A DNA stretch of 64,000 nt from Pedobacter borealis DSM 19626. GTDB lineage: Bacteria > Bacteroidota > Bacteroidia > Sphingobacteriales > Sphingobacteriaceae. Both the position numbers and the translations under genes were made by a program. Location: positions 62,001-126,000 of the forward strand of contig NZ_JAUG01000003.1 of the NCBI RefSeq assembly GCF_000708285.2. Reading direction: 5' to 3'. Below the pieces are notes generated by a model. The model did not search any database. It saw only the letters and a program-made list of their open reading frames with translations, and was not told the origin of the DNA. This document shows positions 17,992 to 27,459 of this stretch, one piece after another. The number at the start of each line of letters is the position of its first letter. Within the stretch, counting starts at the first letter, position 1.

Positions 17992-18592
17992 TTCTTATAA
18001 AACCATCGAAGGTGCCTCAGAGGGTATCTTTCGAGATAAAGGGAGCAAATTTATTGCATACGCCTATCCAATCCGCAGTGAAGTAGAATTAAAGCCGGTT
18101 ATCACCAAACTTCGCGCAGAACATGTAAAGGCCAATCATTTTTGTTATGCATATCGTTTAACACCAGATCGATCTATTTATCGAATGAATGATGATGGCG
18201 AACCTTCGGGTACCGCAGGCAGGCCTATTCTGAACTGTTTATTATCAGCAGATATTACGAATACATTAATTGTTGTTGTACGTTATTTCGGTGGAACCTT
18301 ACTGGGGGTTCCAGGTTTAATTAATGCATACAAAACGGCTAGTGTTGAGGCAATTAAATCAGCTTCGATTATCAGCAAAACCGTGAATGATGTTTATGAA
18401 GTGCATTTCGATTACCTTCTGATGAACGATGTAATGAAGTTGAGCAAAGAGGAGAACTTACAGATTTTGGCGCAACAGTTTGATACCAATTGTATATTGA
18501 AATTTGAAGTCAGAAAAGCACAACTCAACCAGGTTTTAAGTAAATTTGATAAAATTGAAGGTGTTAAATTAAAATACCTGCAAACCGTTTAA
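17978..18592 (+). CDS. YigZ/IMPACT family protein
   Basis: A 204-residue protein with the UPF0029/IMPACT N-terminal domain, including the diagnostic DDGEPSGTAGRPIL and VVVRYFGGTLLGVPGL motifs, and a C-terminal DUF1949-type ferredoxin-like domain. The biochemical role of YigZ is unsettled; the eukaryotic relative IMPACT regulates GCN2. I chose the ATG at 17978 (MLFDDSYKTIEG); a longer TTG start at 17945 would overlap the EamA gene more and adds hydrophobic residues unlike the family. It overlaps the end of the EamA gene by 14 bp. Family secure. Confidence 0.9.
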   Translation: MLFDDSYKTIEGASEGIFRDKGSKFIAYAYPIRSEVELKPVITKLRAEHVKANHFCYAYRLTPDRSIYRMNDDGEPSGTAGRPILNCLLSADITNTLIVVVRYFGGTLLGVPGLINAYKTASVEAIKSASIISKTVNDVYEVHFDYLLMNDVMKLSKEENLQILAQQFDTNCILKFEVRKAQLNQVLSKFDKIEGVKLKYLQTV

Positions 18593-18668
18593 TAACCACA
18601 GATTAAAAGGGTGAACACAGATGAAACCTGAGTGAATCATCGAAATCAGCGGGCTAAATAAACCAAAT

Positions 18669-19529
18669 ATGAAAATATCCGAAAGCGACTTAATCATCAA
18701 TCCTGATGGCAGCATATACCACTTAAACCTTTTACCTGGTGATATTGCCGATACTGTAATTACCGTTGGCGATCCTGACCGCGTTGGCGAGGTAAGCAAA
18801 TATTTCGACAAAATAGAATTTAAAAAAGGTAAACGCGAATTTATCACCCATACCGGTTATTTGGGCAAAAAACGTGTTACTGTACTTTCAACAGGTATTG
18901 GTACCGATAACATTGATATTGTTTTTAATGAGTTAGATGCCCTGGTTAATGTTGATTTTGAAACCCGTGAAATTAAAAAAGAGCTTACTTCATTAAATAT
19001 TATCAGAGTGGGTACCTCTGGCGCTGTTCAACCGGATATCCCGATGGGAACAATTTTAGCTTCTTCTTACGGCTTAGGGATGGATGCCTTAATGAATTAT
19101 TACCTTCAACAATTATCTGGTGATGAACAGATTTTAATGGATGATATCAAAGCACACTTTGGGCATCTTAAAAATATCAATCCTTATTTAACTGCAGCGA
19201 GTGAAACATTATTGAATACGATTGGAAAAGACATGGCGAAAGGCATAACCATTACAGCGCCTGGCTTTTATGCTCCACAAGGTAGAATTGTACGTGCTAA
19301 AAATGAGGTTCCCGATTTTATTGGCTTGATTAATAGTTTTAAAAGCAATCAGCACCGCATTACCAATCTGGAAATGGAAACCGCGGGGATTTATGCACTA
19401 GCTAAAGTTTTGGGTCATAACGCAATTTCAGTAAATGCCATTTTAGCCAGTCGCGTAAATTTCGAATTTAGCAAAGAACCAAACAAAATTGTAGCGCAAG
19501 CGATAAAAATGGTGCTTGAAAGAATTTAG
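18669..19529 (+). CDS. nucleoside phosphorylase (uridine phosphorylase-like)
   Basis: A 286-residue purine/uridine phosphorylase superfamily enzyme that splits nucleosides with phosphate. Motifs include VGDPDRVGEVSKYF near residues 35-50, RVGTSGAVQPD, and the ribose/base-binding ITNLEMETAGIYALA, in which Glu-Met-Glu is the superfamily signature. It resembles the Bacteroidota branch annotated as uridine phosphorylase, but base specificity cannot be fixed from motifs alone. Single gene with a 76-bp leader after yigZ; it probably works in pyrimidine salvage. Confidence 0.88.
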   Translation: MKISESDLIINPDGSIYHLNLLPGDIADTVITVGDPDRVGEVSKYFDKIEFKKGKREFITHTGYLGKKRVTVLSTGIGTDNIDIVFNELDALVNVDFETREIKKELTSLNIIRVGTSGAVQPDIPMGTILASSYGLGMDALMNYYLQQLSGDEQILMDDIKAHFGHLKNINPYLTAASETLLNTIGKDMAKGITITAPGFYAPQGRIVRAKNEVPDFIGLINSFKSNQHRITNLEMETAGIYALAKVLGHNAISVNAILASRVNFEFSKEPNKIVAQAIKMVLERI

Positions 19530-19646
19530 TTATGGCGGATTCATCACTAATATTAACTTAAGTGTTCTAAGATGTCTCAGATGGTAAAAAACAAGCCTAA
19601 CGCACACACAAACCTCTAAAACATGAATTCATGCAAAAAACCAGAA

Positions 19647-19670
19647 GTGTCAGATGGCAACATCTGACAC
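19647..19670. repeat. GTGTCAGATG...CATCTGACAC hairpin
   Basis: GTGTCAGATG-gcaa-CATCTGACAC is a perfect 10-bp stem with a GCAA tetraloop. It belongs to the same family as the array at 6.2 kb and the pair at 13.5 kb, with the loop in reverse orientation. Confidence 0.75.
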
Positions 19671-19687
19671 CACGGAAAAATAAAAAG

Positions 19688-19816
19688 AAAGCTATATCAT
19701 AAATATAGAATTGTCATCCTGAGCTTGTCGAAGGACATACTTTAGATGTCTTACAAGGTGTTTCGACAGGCTCAACATGACAAATTCAAAGCAAATTACA
19801 ATTTATGATACAGCCT
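19688..19816. repeat. MITE-like element, copy A
   Basis: Bounded by GCTATATCATAAAT (19691-19704) and ATTTATGATACAGC (19801-19814), inverted repeats with one mismatch. The interior reads TTGTCATCCTGAGCTTGTCG...GACAGGCTCAACATGACAA, a second nested inverted repeat. Its first 27 bases after the start match copy C at 34.2 kb exactly. No coding capacity. Confidence 0.75.
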
Positions 19817-19817
19817 C

Positions 19818-20213
19818 TTATACTTTTCGTATCTTCTCCTTTACCAATTCATTGCCTTCAGCACCCAAATAAGTACAGGTCATTTCTTCGAGGTCGGTTA
19901 CCCATTTCTCTACACCCGCATCTGCAGCTTGCTTGCAAAAGGTAAAATAATCGGTTTCTCCCTGCTGATGTATTTTCAAAGCATGCGCTAATTTATCAGA
20001 AGAAGATTCTGTATTAATCGTCAGCGTTGGATACTCATCAGGACTTACCTGTTGAGCGTTGTCTTCATCATCAAAATAAATCGATAAACCGTTTGATACA
20101 TATACATCGTTTCGCTTAACACCCATTTCCTTAATTTCTTTAATAAACTGAGGAAAATCTGCACCAGTTTTAATTTTTGATTCTGCTGCCCGGATGTCTT
20201 CGATGGTGAACAT
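19818..20213 (-). CDS. DUF1398 family protein
   Basis: A 131-residue small soluble protein (MFTIEDIRAAESKIKTGADF ... TDYFTFCKQAADAGVEKWVTDLEEMTCTY) that matches the DUF1398 family, sometimes labelled phage-envelope-like. No catalytic motif or membrane segment is visible, and the function is unknown. It follows galM by 3 bp on the same strand and is probably cotranscribed with it. Its C-terminal half carries the conserved W-DLEEMTCTYLG block. Family call moderately confident. Confidence 0.75.
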   Translation of the reverse strand: MFTIEDIRAAESKIKTGADFPQFIKEIKEMGVKRNDVYVSNGLSIYFDDEDNAQQVSPDEYPTLTINTESSSDKLAHALKIHQQGETDYFTFCKQAADAGVEKWVTDLEEMTCTYLGAEGNELVKEKIRKV

Positions 20214-20216
20214 AAT

Positions 20217-21266
20217 CTATCTGTTTAATGAAACTTTGTAAATTGTAGTTTGCGTGTACAAATCATCCGGTCTTAAAATGGTACTAGGAAAAGTTGGAAC
20301 ATTAACGGCATTTGGGTGGTGTTGTGTTTCTACACAAAAGGCTCCATAACTGTCATAATCTTTTCCACCCTTACCATTTTTTACGCCTAAATATTTCGCT
20401 GTGTACAAATGGGCTACCGGTTCGGTTGTATACACACTTAAAACTAAACCGCTTTCTTCTTCAATTGTTTTACTTGCTAACGATAAATCACCGTAGATTT
20501 TATCCAAAACGAAAGTTTGATCGTATCCTTCATCTTCATTCCAATCCTGCCCTATTGCTTTAGATTTAGTAAAATCCAATGGTGTTCCCTCAACAGGAAT
20601 TAATGTACCGGTTACCGAATAATTATCATCTTGTTCCAAATAATTTGAAGCGAAAATCTGTTGCTTATGGTTTTTGATGTTTCCACCCTCAGGCGCCAGG
20701 TTAAAATAACTATGGTGCGTTAAGTTAATGGCTGTAGCTTTATCTGTTTCGGCTTCATAACTTAAAATCAACTCATCATTTTCAGTCAGTTCGAAAGTTA
20801 AATCAATAACCAGGTTTCCAGGGAAATTTTCCTCTCCATCTACACTTTCATATTGCAGGGTAACTGAAGGTTGAGGCCCATCATTAATTTCAACAATATC
20901 CCAAACTTTTTTATCAAAGCCTACAATACCACCATGCAGGGTATCGGTACCGGCATTTTGTGCCAGCTGATAGGTTTCATCATCAATAACGAGTCTTCCA
21001 TTTTTTATGCGGTTGGCATATCGGCCAACTATAGCGCCAAAATAAGGGTAGTTTGCCAAATAAGCAGGATCAAGGTATTCTTCAAAAGTATCGAAACCAA
21101 GAACGATATCCTGTTTTTCGCCTTTAGCATTCTTAACTACAAATTTGTTGATAATGGTGCCATAATTGAATATTTTGACATAAGTGCCTTTACTGTTGGT
21201 TAGTTCGATTGCGATAACTTCTTCGCCATCAATAATTTTTCCGGTGGGTATTTGCTGAACGCTCAT
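20217..21266 (-). CDS. galM: aldose 1-epimerase (galactose mutarotase)
   Basis: A 349-residue mutarotase that interconverts the alpha and beta anomers of hexoses. The family residues are present: the HGGIVGFDKKVWD loop, the catalytic His in LTHHSYFNLAPEG, and the catalytic base Glu in FCVETQHHPNA. No signal peptide is visible (MSVQQIPTGK), so it is cytoplasmic. It is divergent from galK across a 76-bp spacer, and the two together form the entry to galactose use. galT and galE are not in the window. Secure. Confidence 0.94.
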   Translation of the reverse strand: MSVQQIPTGKIIDGEEVIAIELTNSKGTYVKIFNYGTIINKFVVKNAKGEKQDIVLGFDTFEEYLDPAYLANYPYFGAIVGRYANRIKNGRLVIDDETYQLAQNAGTDTLHGGIVGFDKKVWDIVEINDGPQPSVTLQYESVDGEENFPGNLVIDLTFELTENDELILSYEAETDKATAINLTHHSYFNLAPEGGNIKNHKQQIFASNYLEQDDNYSVTGTLIPVEGTPLDFTKSKAIGQDWNEDEGYDQTFVLDKIYGDLSLASKTIEEESGLVLSVYTTEPVAHLYTAKYLGVKNGKGGKDYDSYGAFCVETQHHPNAVNVPTFPSTILRPDDLYTQTTIYKVSLNR

Positions 21267-21342
21267 AAATTGTAACTTAGGGCTTTTGTTTCCTAAACAA
21301 ACATACTATTATTAATGCTTTTTATAAATATATTTTAGCCAA

Positions 21343-22509
21343 ATGAACATTAACCTCGAGGAAAAATTTGCAGAACAATACCATAAAAAAGCTGATGCCG
21401 TTTATTTTACCCCCGGGCGTGTTAACCTGATAGGCGAACATATTGATTATAATGGCGGTTTGGTTATGCCATGTGCCATTACCTTGGGAACCTGGGTAGC
21501 CATTGCCTCAAATAATGATCATAAATTCAGGTTTAAAAGCTTAAACTTTGAAGTTCAAACTGAGGTAACAAGTAATACCACAAACGATAAAGATGGCAAC
21601 TTATGGGCCAATTACCCTATAGGTGTGATCAACGAATTTATTAAGGATGGAAAAGAAATTAATGGCGTGGATTTTCTGTTTTATGGAAATATTCCAATCG
21701 GATCAGGGCTCTCCTCTTCAGCTTCTATCGAAATTGCCACTGCTTATGCTTTAAATATTTATTTTAATCTTGGTTATGATCAACTGGAACTGGTTAAAAT
21801 CGCCAAACGCGTTGAGAATGATTTTATAGGCTTAAATTCTGGTATTATGGATCAGTTTGCAGTTGCTTTTGGCGAAAAAAACAAAGTGATTGTTTTAGAC
21901 TGTGAGACCTTAAAATATAAAATGGTTGATGTTGACCTGGGCAATTATGTTTTGGCCATCATCAATACCAATAAACCAAGAGAATTAGCAGATTCGAAAT
22001 ACAACGAGCGAGTAGCAGAATGCCAAACCGCACTGAAATTGCTGAACCAGGAAATAACACTCCATTATCTTTGCGAATTAACCGCTGAGAAATTTGCATT
22101 ACACAACCATTTAATAACAGATGAAACGATTTTAAACCGCGCAACACATGTGGTTAAAGAAAATGATCGGGTTCATTTAGCAGCTAAAGCCTTAAACGGC
22201 GGAAACCTGGAAGAATTTGGCCGCTTGATGTATGCCTCGCACGAATCATTAAAAACATTATATGAAGTAAGCGGAAAAGAATTGGATACAGTTGTAGATT
22301 TTTGCACAGATTATGAGCATGTTATAGGTGGCCGTATGACCGGTGCCGGATTTGGCGGATGTGCAATAGCTTTGTTAGAGAAAGGCTTTGAAGAAGACTT
22401 TGCAAAACATTTAACCGATTATTACGTAGATAAAATTGGTTACCCCGCTGCGATTTACATTAGCGAAATTGGCAATGGCCCACATTTAACAACAGATACT
22501 TATGGATAA
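21343..22509 (+). CDS. galK: galactokinase
   Basis: A 388-residue GHMP-fold sugar kinase that phosphorylates alpha-D-galactose at C1 using ATP. The galactokinase signature GRVNLIGEHIDYNGG (residues 25-39), the ATP-binding PIGSGLSSSASIEIA and the C-terminal MTGAGFGGCAIALL motif are all intact. Length is normal. Divergent from galM. No galT or galE follows; the next gene is an rRNA/tRNA methyltransferase. Secure. Confidence 0.96.
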   Translation: MNINLEEKFAEQYHKKADAVYFTPGRVNLIGEHIDYNGGLVMPCAITLGTWVAIASNNDHKFRFKSLNFEVQTEVTSNTTNDKDGNLWANYPIGVINEFIKDGKEINGVDFLFYGNIPIGSGLSSSASIEIATAYALNIYFNLGYDQLELVKIAKRVENDFIGLNSGIMDQFAVAFGEKNKVIVLDCETLKYKMVDVDLGNYVLAIINTNKPRELADSKYNERVAECQTALKLLNQEITLHYLCELTAEKFALHNHLITDETILNRATHVVKENDRVHLAAKALNGGNLEEFGRLMYASHESLKTLYEVSGKELDTVVDFCTDYEHVIGGRMTGAGFGGCAIALLEKGFEEDFAKHLTDYYVDKIGYPAAIYISEIGNGPHLTTDTYG

Positions 22510-22571
22510 GCACAGTTCCGAAATTATATCTAATCGGCGTAATCCCACTATCTGTATAATCAATTAAAATA

Positions 22572-23102
22572 ATGAGAAAATTAAAATTAGACGAGCTTAA
22601 TCGTCCGGATATTGAAGCGTTTAAAGCACAGGAAAAATTACCTGTTGTGGTGGTGTTGGATAATGTGCGCAGTATGCACAACGTAGGTTCTATATTCCGC
22701 ACAGCTGACGGGTTTGCATTGGAAAAAGTTATCCTTTGTGGTATAACGGCTCAACCACCGCACCGCGAAATTGAGAAAACAGCGCTAGGCGCTACACAAT
22801 CTGTAGATTGGATTCATTATACCGATACCTTACAGGCAGTTGATGCCTTAAGGGCCTTGGGTTATGAGATCATTGCAATAGAACAAGCCGAAAACAGTAC
22901 CATGCTGAATACTTTCCAGCCTGATCAGGATAAAAAATATGCACTGATTTTTGGAAACGAGGTTGATGGTGTGAGCGACGAAGTGATGGCAAAAATTGAT
23001 GAATGTATCGAAATTCCTCAATTTGGAACCAAACATTCCTTTAACATCGTAATCTCTGCCGGTATTGTTTTTTGGGATTTCTTCGCTAAATTGAGGCTGT
23101 AA
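22572..23102 (+). CDS. SpoU/TrmH-type RNA 2'-O-methyltransferase
   Basis: A 176-residue SPOUT methyltransferase. Motif 1 (VLDNVRSMHNVGSIFRTADGF) and the SAM-binding knot residues (ALIFGNEVDGVSDEVM and IPQFGTKHSFNIVISAGI) are present. It lacks the N-terminal substrate-binding domain of RlmB and is the small single-domain TrmH/TrmL-like form. The target is therefore probably a tRNA, but this is not provable here. Single gene between galK and a YdeI-like gene. Confidence 0.9.
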   Translation: MRKLKLDELNRPDIEAFKAQEKLPVVVVLDNVRSMHNVGSIFRTADGFALEKVILCGITAQPPHREIEKTALGATQSVDWIHYTDTLQAVDALRALGYEIIAIEQAENSTMLNTFQPDQDKKYALIFGNEVDGVSDEVMAKIDECIEIPQFGTKHSFNIVISAGIVFWDFFAKLRL

Positions 23103-23104
23103 TT

Positions 23105-23155
23105 CATCTATTTTTTAACCACAAAGAACACAGAGAAAGGGCGCAGAGAACACAA
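23105..23155. repeat. AACCACAAAGAACACAGAG repeat
   Basis: AACCACAAAGAACACAGAG followed by GGGCGCAGAGAACACA is a short low-complexity spacer word that recurs widely in Bacteroidota intergenic DNA. A related AACCACAGATTAAAAGGG lies at 18594. No function is evident. Confidence 0.4.
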
Positions 23156-23174
23156 TATTGATCAGACTTATAAA

Positions 23175-23837
23175 ATGGAAAATTTATTATTAAAAAAACT
23201 TCAGGTTAAACCTGGCTACGTAGTTAAGGTGCTAGATGCTCCAGAACAAGCGATCGCTATATTTGGCGATATCCCTTCCGATATTATTATAAATTATAAT
23301 AATGAAGTTGCTTTTAATGTATTGATTACCTTTACTATAAACAAAGATCAGCTTAATAAACAAATTCAAAGTAATCTTAAAAAGATAGATGCAAAAACCA
23401 TCATCTGGGTGTTCTATCCAAAGAAAACTTCAAAAATAAAATCAGATCTTGACCTGATGAAAAGCTGGGAAGAACTAAATACTTTCGGTTTAACACCCTG
23501 TGCTTCTGCTGCAGTAAATGAAACCTGGACTGCCCTGCGTTTAAAATTCATCACTGAGGTAAAGCCATCAGGTATGAGAAACGATCATATTAAAACCAAC
23601 GAATTTGGCGGATATATAGATCCAGTGAATAAAACCGTTAAACTCCCTGAAGATTTAAAAACCCTCTTAGAAAGCCACCCTAAAGCATTAGACTACTTTA
23701 ACCAACTTGCTTACTCCCACAGGAAAGAATACGTACTTTGGCTTTTATCTGCGAAACAGGAAAAGACGCGTACAAACAGGCTCGAAAAAACACTGAAGAT
23801 GTTACTGAACAATAAGAGAAATCCGTCAGACAAGTAG
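23175..23837 (+). CDS. YdeI/OmpD-associated-like protein
   Basis: A 220-residue soluble protein in two parts. The N-terminal half (residues about 1-125; QVKPGYVVKVLDAPE ... LMKSWEELNTFGLTPCASAAVNETWTALRLKF) resembles DUF3052-type domains. The C-terminal third (about 150-210; LPEDLKTLLESHPKALDYFNQLAYSHRKEYVLWL) is the YdeI/OmpD-associated helical domain. No signal peptide or catalytic motif is visible, and the function is unknown. Single gene; ATG start. The C-terminal domain call is firm, the N-terminal one tentative. Confidence 0.72.
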   Translation: MENLLLKKLQVKPGYVVKVLDAPEQAIAIFGDIPSDIIINYNNEVAFNVLITFTINKDQLNKQIQSNLKKIDAKTIIWVFYPKKTSKIKSDLDLMKSWEELNTFGLTPCASAAVNETWTALRLKFITEVKPSGMRNDHIKTNEFGGYIDPVNKTVKLPEDLKTLLESHPKALDYFNQLAYSHRKEYVLWLLSAKQEKTRTNRLEKTLKMLLNNKRNPSDK

Positions 23838-23922
23838 AATTTAAACTACTACATAAAGATTATTTTTAATTTTTTGTATAGAATACTATACAAAAATCAA
23901 CATGATTTCAGTTACGTAGTAA

Positions 23923-23930
23923 TATTTTTG
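23923..23930 (+). promoter_or_regulatory. TAnnTTTG element upstream of the OmpA gene
   Basis: TATTTTTG matches the -7 consensus and would give a leader of about 140 nt, typical of highly expressed outer-membrane protein genes. No clear -33 TTG is seen at the expected distance. Confidence 0.4.
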
Positions 23931-24073
23931 CGAAATTTATTTACCCTCCTAATCTTCTGATAACATGCTATTTGTAAGAAAAATAATGCTTTTGGCAGGG
24001 TTTTTTCTTAGTCCATGCAAAACAGTATGATGTAAAAACTGTTAAGAGACTAATATTTACAAAATAGAAAAAC

Positions 24074-25411
24074 ATGAATACAAGAATTACTAAATCAACA
24101 ATGTTGATTGCTTTATTAGGTTTATCATCACAATTATTTGCACAGGAAACGCCAACTAGCACAAGCGCGGCGGGCCGTTTCTCTCCTACTCAATTCCGTA
24201 CCTGGTCTATAGGTGTTCATGGAGGTTTATTAACCCCGAGAACTATTTTTGGCAATTCGAACCATCAATTTGAAACTCCGGTTGAGCACATCGGTTATGG
24301 TGGTTACATTAAAAAACAAATTTTACCCTCTTTAGGTATTCAAGCCGATTTTTTGGGTGGTAAGGTTGAAGAGTTAAGAATGGCCAATGGAGTTGACGCA
24401 AATGGAAATACTACTTATGCTGCAAACACGGGTTACAAAACCAATATCCAATGGTCGGGTGCTTTATCTGCAGTTTGGAATGTAGCAAACATTAGCATCA
24501 ACCAAGAAAATGCAGTACTTATCCCTTATTTAAAAGCTGGTGCTGGTTATATGTCGTCAGGCGCTACCACAACTCCTAATACCAATGATGCTGGTTCTTA
24601 CAGAGAAGGTTGGTTTGTACCGGTTGGTGCTGGTTTAAAACTAGGTGTAGCTAAAGGTATCAATGTAGATTTAGGTTACGATGTTAACTTTGTTAAATCG
24701 GCTAAATTTGATGGATTTAATGGTTCTACAAACGATAGGTTTGCCTATGCACACGCTGGTTTAGAGTTTGCCATTGGAGATAAATCAAAACCTCAGTTAC
24801 AAAACTATAGCTCATTGGCCAATTTAAACAAGCAAACTGCTGAAGAAAGTGCTGAATTAAGAAGAGCATTATCTACCGCTGAGCAAAATGCACAACGCGA
24901 TAGAGCACAATATGCTAAAGATTTAGGCGATGATGATAATGATGGTGTTGCAAACAAATTCGACAAATGTCCTGGTACTAGATCGGGTACTGTTGTTGAT
25001 GGTTCTGGTTGTCCGATCAAAGTTCAACGTGAAATCATTAAAGAAACCAAAGTAATTACCGAGGCTGACCGTAAAGTTGTTAAAGATGCGATTTCTAACT
25101 TAGAGTTCGATTTAGGTAAATCAACTATCCGTTCTAAATCATTTGCTACTTTAAATCGTGTTGCTGGTTTATTGGTTGAGAAAAACTTCAGCTTAAAATT
25201 AGCTGGTCATACTGATAATACTGGCAGCAGAGAATTAAACTTACGTTTATCTAAAGACAGAGCAGAATCGGTAAAAGCTTATTTAGTATCTCAAGGTGCC
25301 AATGCATCAAGAATCGAAGCTACAGGTTACGGACCTGACCAACCAATTGCAACAAACAAAACAGCAGCTGGCCGTCAACAAAACCGTCGTGTAGAGTTTA
25401 CTTTATACTAA
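24074..25411 (+). CDS. OmpA-family outer-membrane porin
   Basis: A 445-residue exported protein. A signal peptide (residues 1-24, ending LFAQ) is followed by an N-terminal beta-barrel (about 45-235, alternating aromatic strands ending FEFAIG-like). A calcium-binding thrombospondin-3-like repeat (DDDNDGVANKFDKCP, about 293-307) follows. The C-terminal OmpA peptidoglycan-binding domain (about 325-445) has LEFDLGKSTIRSKS, LAGHTDNTGSRELN and LSKDRAESVKAYL. It anchors the outer membrane to peptidoglycan and is probably abundant. A MITE-like palindrome lies 20 bp downstream and may end transcription. Secure. Confidence 0.94.
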   Translation: MNTRITKSTMLIALLGLSSQLFAQETPTSTSAAGRFSPTQFRTWSIGVHGGLLTPRTIFGNSNHQFETPVEHIGYGGYIKKQILPSLGIQADFLGGKVEELRMANGVDANGNTTYAANTGYKTNIQWSGALSAVWNVANISINQENAVLIPYLKAGAGYMSSGATTTPNTNDAGSYREGWFVPVGAGLKLGVAKGINVDLGYDVNFVKSAKFDGFNGSTNDRFAYAHAGLEFAIGDKSKPQLQNYSSLANLNKQTAEESAELRRALSTAEQNAQRDRAQYAKDLGDDDNDGVANKFDKCPGTRSGTVVDGSGCPIKVQREIIKETKVITEADRKVVKDAISNLEFDLGKSTIRSKSFATLNRVAGLLVEKNFSLKLAGHTDNTGSRELNLRLSKDRAESVKAYLVSQGANASRIEATGYGPDQPIATNKTAAGRQQNRRVEFTLY

Positions 25412-25430
25412 TGGTAAATAAAGGTTAACA

Positions 25431-25587
25431 AAAAGAGGCTGTATCATAAAGGCGATTTCACCTCAAATGCTGTCATGTTGTCCAAAGGACTCCTACGGAG
25501 AGCTTGTTGAAACACCTCAAAGAGTATTTAATAGGCCCTTCGACAGGCTCAGGATGACAAATCTATATTTATGATACAACCTCTTTT
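25431..25587. repeat. MITE-like element, copy B (best terminal inverted repeats)
   Basis: Bounded by AAAAGAGGCTGTATCATAAA (25431-25450) and its inverted partner TTTATGATACAACCTCTTTT (25568-25587), 19 of 20 matching. The interior contains GTCATGTTGTCCAAAGGACT, CCTACGGAGAGC and CTTCGACAGGCTCAGGATGACA, all shared with copies at 19.7, 33.5 and 34.2 kb. No coding capacity. It lies just after the ompA stop codon. Confidence 0.8.
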
Positions 25588-25934
25588 CTATCTACGTTGC
25601 TTTGTGCTGAATTTATTTCACTGTTGTCCGGTTAAAATTGATATAGAAAATAAATGGAGGTTTATTAGTTAGCTAATTTGTTTATGTTTTAAAATCTATT
25701 TCCAAGGTTCCCAATTTTAAACGGTTAGGGTGTGGACCTTGATCCCGCCCTTGTTTCGTCGTTCATCTTGCCGGGACTGGGCTCAGTGGGTATCAGTTGA
25801 AAAAGCGTGATGGTGAAAGAATGCACAATGAAGCGTTTATCATATTTCTTTAACCGGCTGTCTGGTAAAAGATGCTGATACCGTTTATACAAAAGCTCGT
25901 AATGAAACAAGGTCGGTATGACCAACCGCATAAA
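25588..25934. other. unassigned spacer between ompA and gltD
   Basis: Apart from the terminator at its right end I recognise nothing here. The part from about 25730 to 25800 is more GC-rich than its surroundings. A 94-codon minus-strand reading frame runs through it (25725-26009), but it overlaps the end of gltD, crosses the gltBD terminator and shows no family features, so I do not call it a gene. It could be the remnant of an inserted element. Confidence 0.3.
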
Positions 25935-25966
25935 AACAAAAAAGGTCGTGGTGCAAACCACGACCC
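25935..25966 (-). terminator. gltBD terminator
   Basis: GGTCGTGG (25944-25951) pairs with CCACGACC (25958-25965). On the minus strand the stem is followed by TTTTTTTGTTTTTA, an excellent intrinsic terminator 24 bp after the gltD stop codon. Confidence 0.85.
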
Positions 25967-25989
25967 TAAAAATATAGAATTTAAACCTA

Positions 25990-27456
25990 CTATGCGTATG
26001 CAACTGCATCTTTCGATGTCAGTTTAGTTGTTCCCATTAAGTATTCGTCTACCTTACGGGCGGCCTCTCTACCTTCAGATATGGCCCAAACTACTAATGA
26101 TTGTCCGCGGCGAACATCACCTGCAGCAAAAATCTTAGCAATATTGGTTTGGTAAGTGTGTTCAGATGCTTTTACGTTTCCGCGGTTATCCAATTCCACA
26201 CCTAATTTCTCAATTAAACCTTCTTTTTGAGGATGTAAGAAGCCCATTGCTAAAAGTACCAGTTCGCATGGAAGATCTCTTTCGGTACCAGCCACTTCTT
26301 TAAAAGTAACCGGACGTCCGTTTGCATCAATTTCCCATTCTACATCAACTACTTTTAATGCTTTAAGGTTCCCTTTTTCATCAGCAATAAAGTTTTTAGT
26401 ATTTACCGACCAAGCCCTTTGTGCACCTTCTTCGTGAGAAGAGGTATTTTTTAGCAACATTGGGTAATTTGGCCAAGGCATATGCTCGTTACGTGCCTGT
26501 GGCGGCATTGGCATAATCTCAAACTGTGTAACTGATTTCGCACCATGACGGTTTGAAGTACCAATACAGTCAGATCCCGTATCGCCACCACCAATTACGA
26601 TTACATTTTTACTTGTAGCCATAATATCTTCCGCTTCAACGGCTCTGCTCGCTACACGTTTATTTTGTTGTTTCAAGAAATCCATTGCAAAGTGAACCCC
26701 TTTGGCAGAACGGCCATCAATTGGTAAATCGCGTGGAATAGTTGAACCACCAGCCAATACAATCGCGTTGAAATCGCGCAACAATGTACCTATCTCAACA
26801 TTCTCGCCAACATTGGCATTACATTTAAAAATAATACCTTCTTCTTTCATTAAATCGATACGGCGATCTACTACATTTTTCTGTAGTTTGAAATCAGGAA
26901 TACCGTACCTCAATAAACCACCTGGCGCATCGTCACGCTCGAAAATGGTAACTTCATGCCCAACCTTATTTAACTGAGCAGCAGCAGCTAAGCCCGCAGG
27001 ACCTGAACCAATTACAGCTACTTTTTTACCAGTTCTGATTAATGGTGCTTTTGCTTTGATAAATCCTTTTTCGAAAGCAATTTCGATGATATGTTTTTCA
27101 ATTTCCTCGATAGAAACCGGCGGGCGGTTAATGCCTAATACACATGCTGATTCGCATGGTGCAGGGCAAATTCTACCTGTAAATTCAGGGAAATTATTGG
27201 TGCTTAATAAAATATTTGCAGCTAATTCCCATTTGCCCTGATAAACGGCGTCGTTAAATTCTGGTATCACGTTACCCAATGGGCAGCCTGATTGGCAGAA
27301 AGGTACGCCGCAATCCATACAACGGGCAGCTTGATTATTTAATTCTTTTGAGGGTAATTCATTTAGAAATTCCCCATAGTGTTTTACACGTGTTGCAGCC
27401 TCTTCTCTGGTGGGCGCAACTCTATCGTATTCTTGAAATCCTGTTACTTTTCCCAT
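25990..27456 (-). CDS. gltD: glutamate synthase small (beta) subunit
   Basis: A 488-residue NAD(P)H-oxidising partner of GltB in ammonia assimilation. N-terminal cysteines for [4Fe-4S] clusters ([14 protein letters not shown] and CPAPCESAC, within residues 42-115) precede the FAD site ([14 protein letters not shown]) and the NADPH site ([13 protein letters not shown]), ending with [16 protein letters not shown]. It starts 3 bp after gltB stops, so it is translated from the same mRNA. A strong terminator follows. Secure. Confidence 0.96.
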   Translation of the reverse strand: MGKVTGFQEYDRVAPTREEAATRVKHYGEFLNELPSKELNNQAARCMDCGVPFCQSGCPLGNVIPEFNDAVYQGKWELAANILLSTNNFPEFTGRICPAPCESACVLGINRPPVSIEEIEKHIIEIAFEKGFIKAKAPLIRTGKKVAVIGSGPAGLAAAAQLNKVGHEVTIFERDDAPGGLLRYGIPDFKLQKNVVDRRIDLMKEEGIIFKCNANVGENVEIGTLLRDFNAIVLAGGSTIPRDLPIDGRSAKGVHFAMDFLKQQNKRVASRAVEAEDIMATSKNVIVIGGGDTGSDCIGTSNRHGAKSVTQFEIMPMPPQARNEHMPWPNYPMLLKNTSSHEEGAQRAWSVNTKNFIADEKGNLKALKVVDVEWEIDANGRPVTFKEVAGTERDLPCELVLLAMGFLHPQKEGLIEKLGVELDNRGNVKASEHTYQTNIAKIFAAGDVRRGQSLVVWAISEGREAARKVDEYLMGTTKLTSKDAVAYA

Positions 27457-27459
27457 GGC

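Noticed and set aside
25725-26009. 94-codon minus-strand reading frame at the end of gltD
   Set aside because: It overlaps the gltD coding end in another frame and crosses the gltBD terminator; composition is unlike a protein gene.
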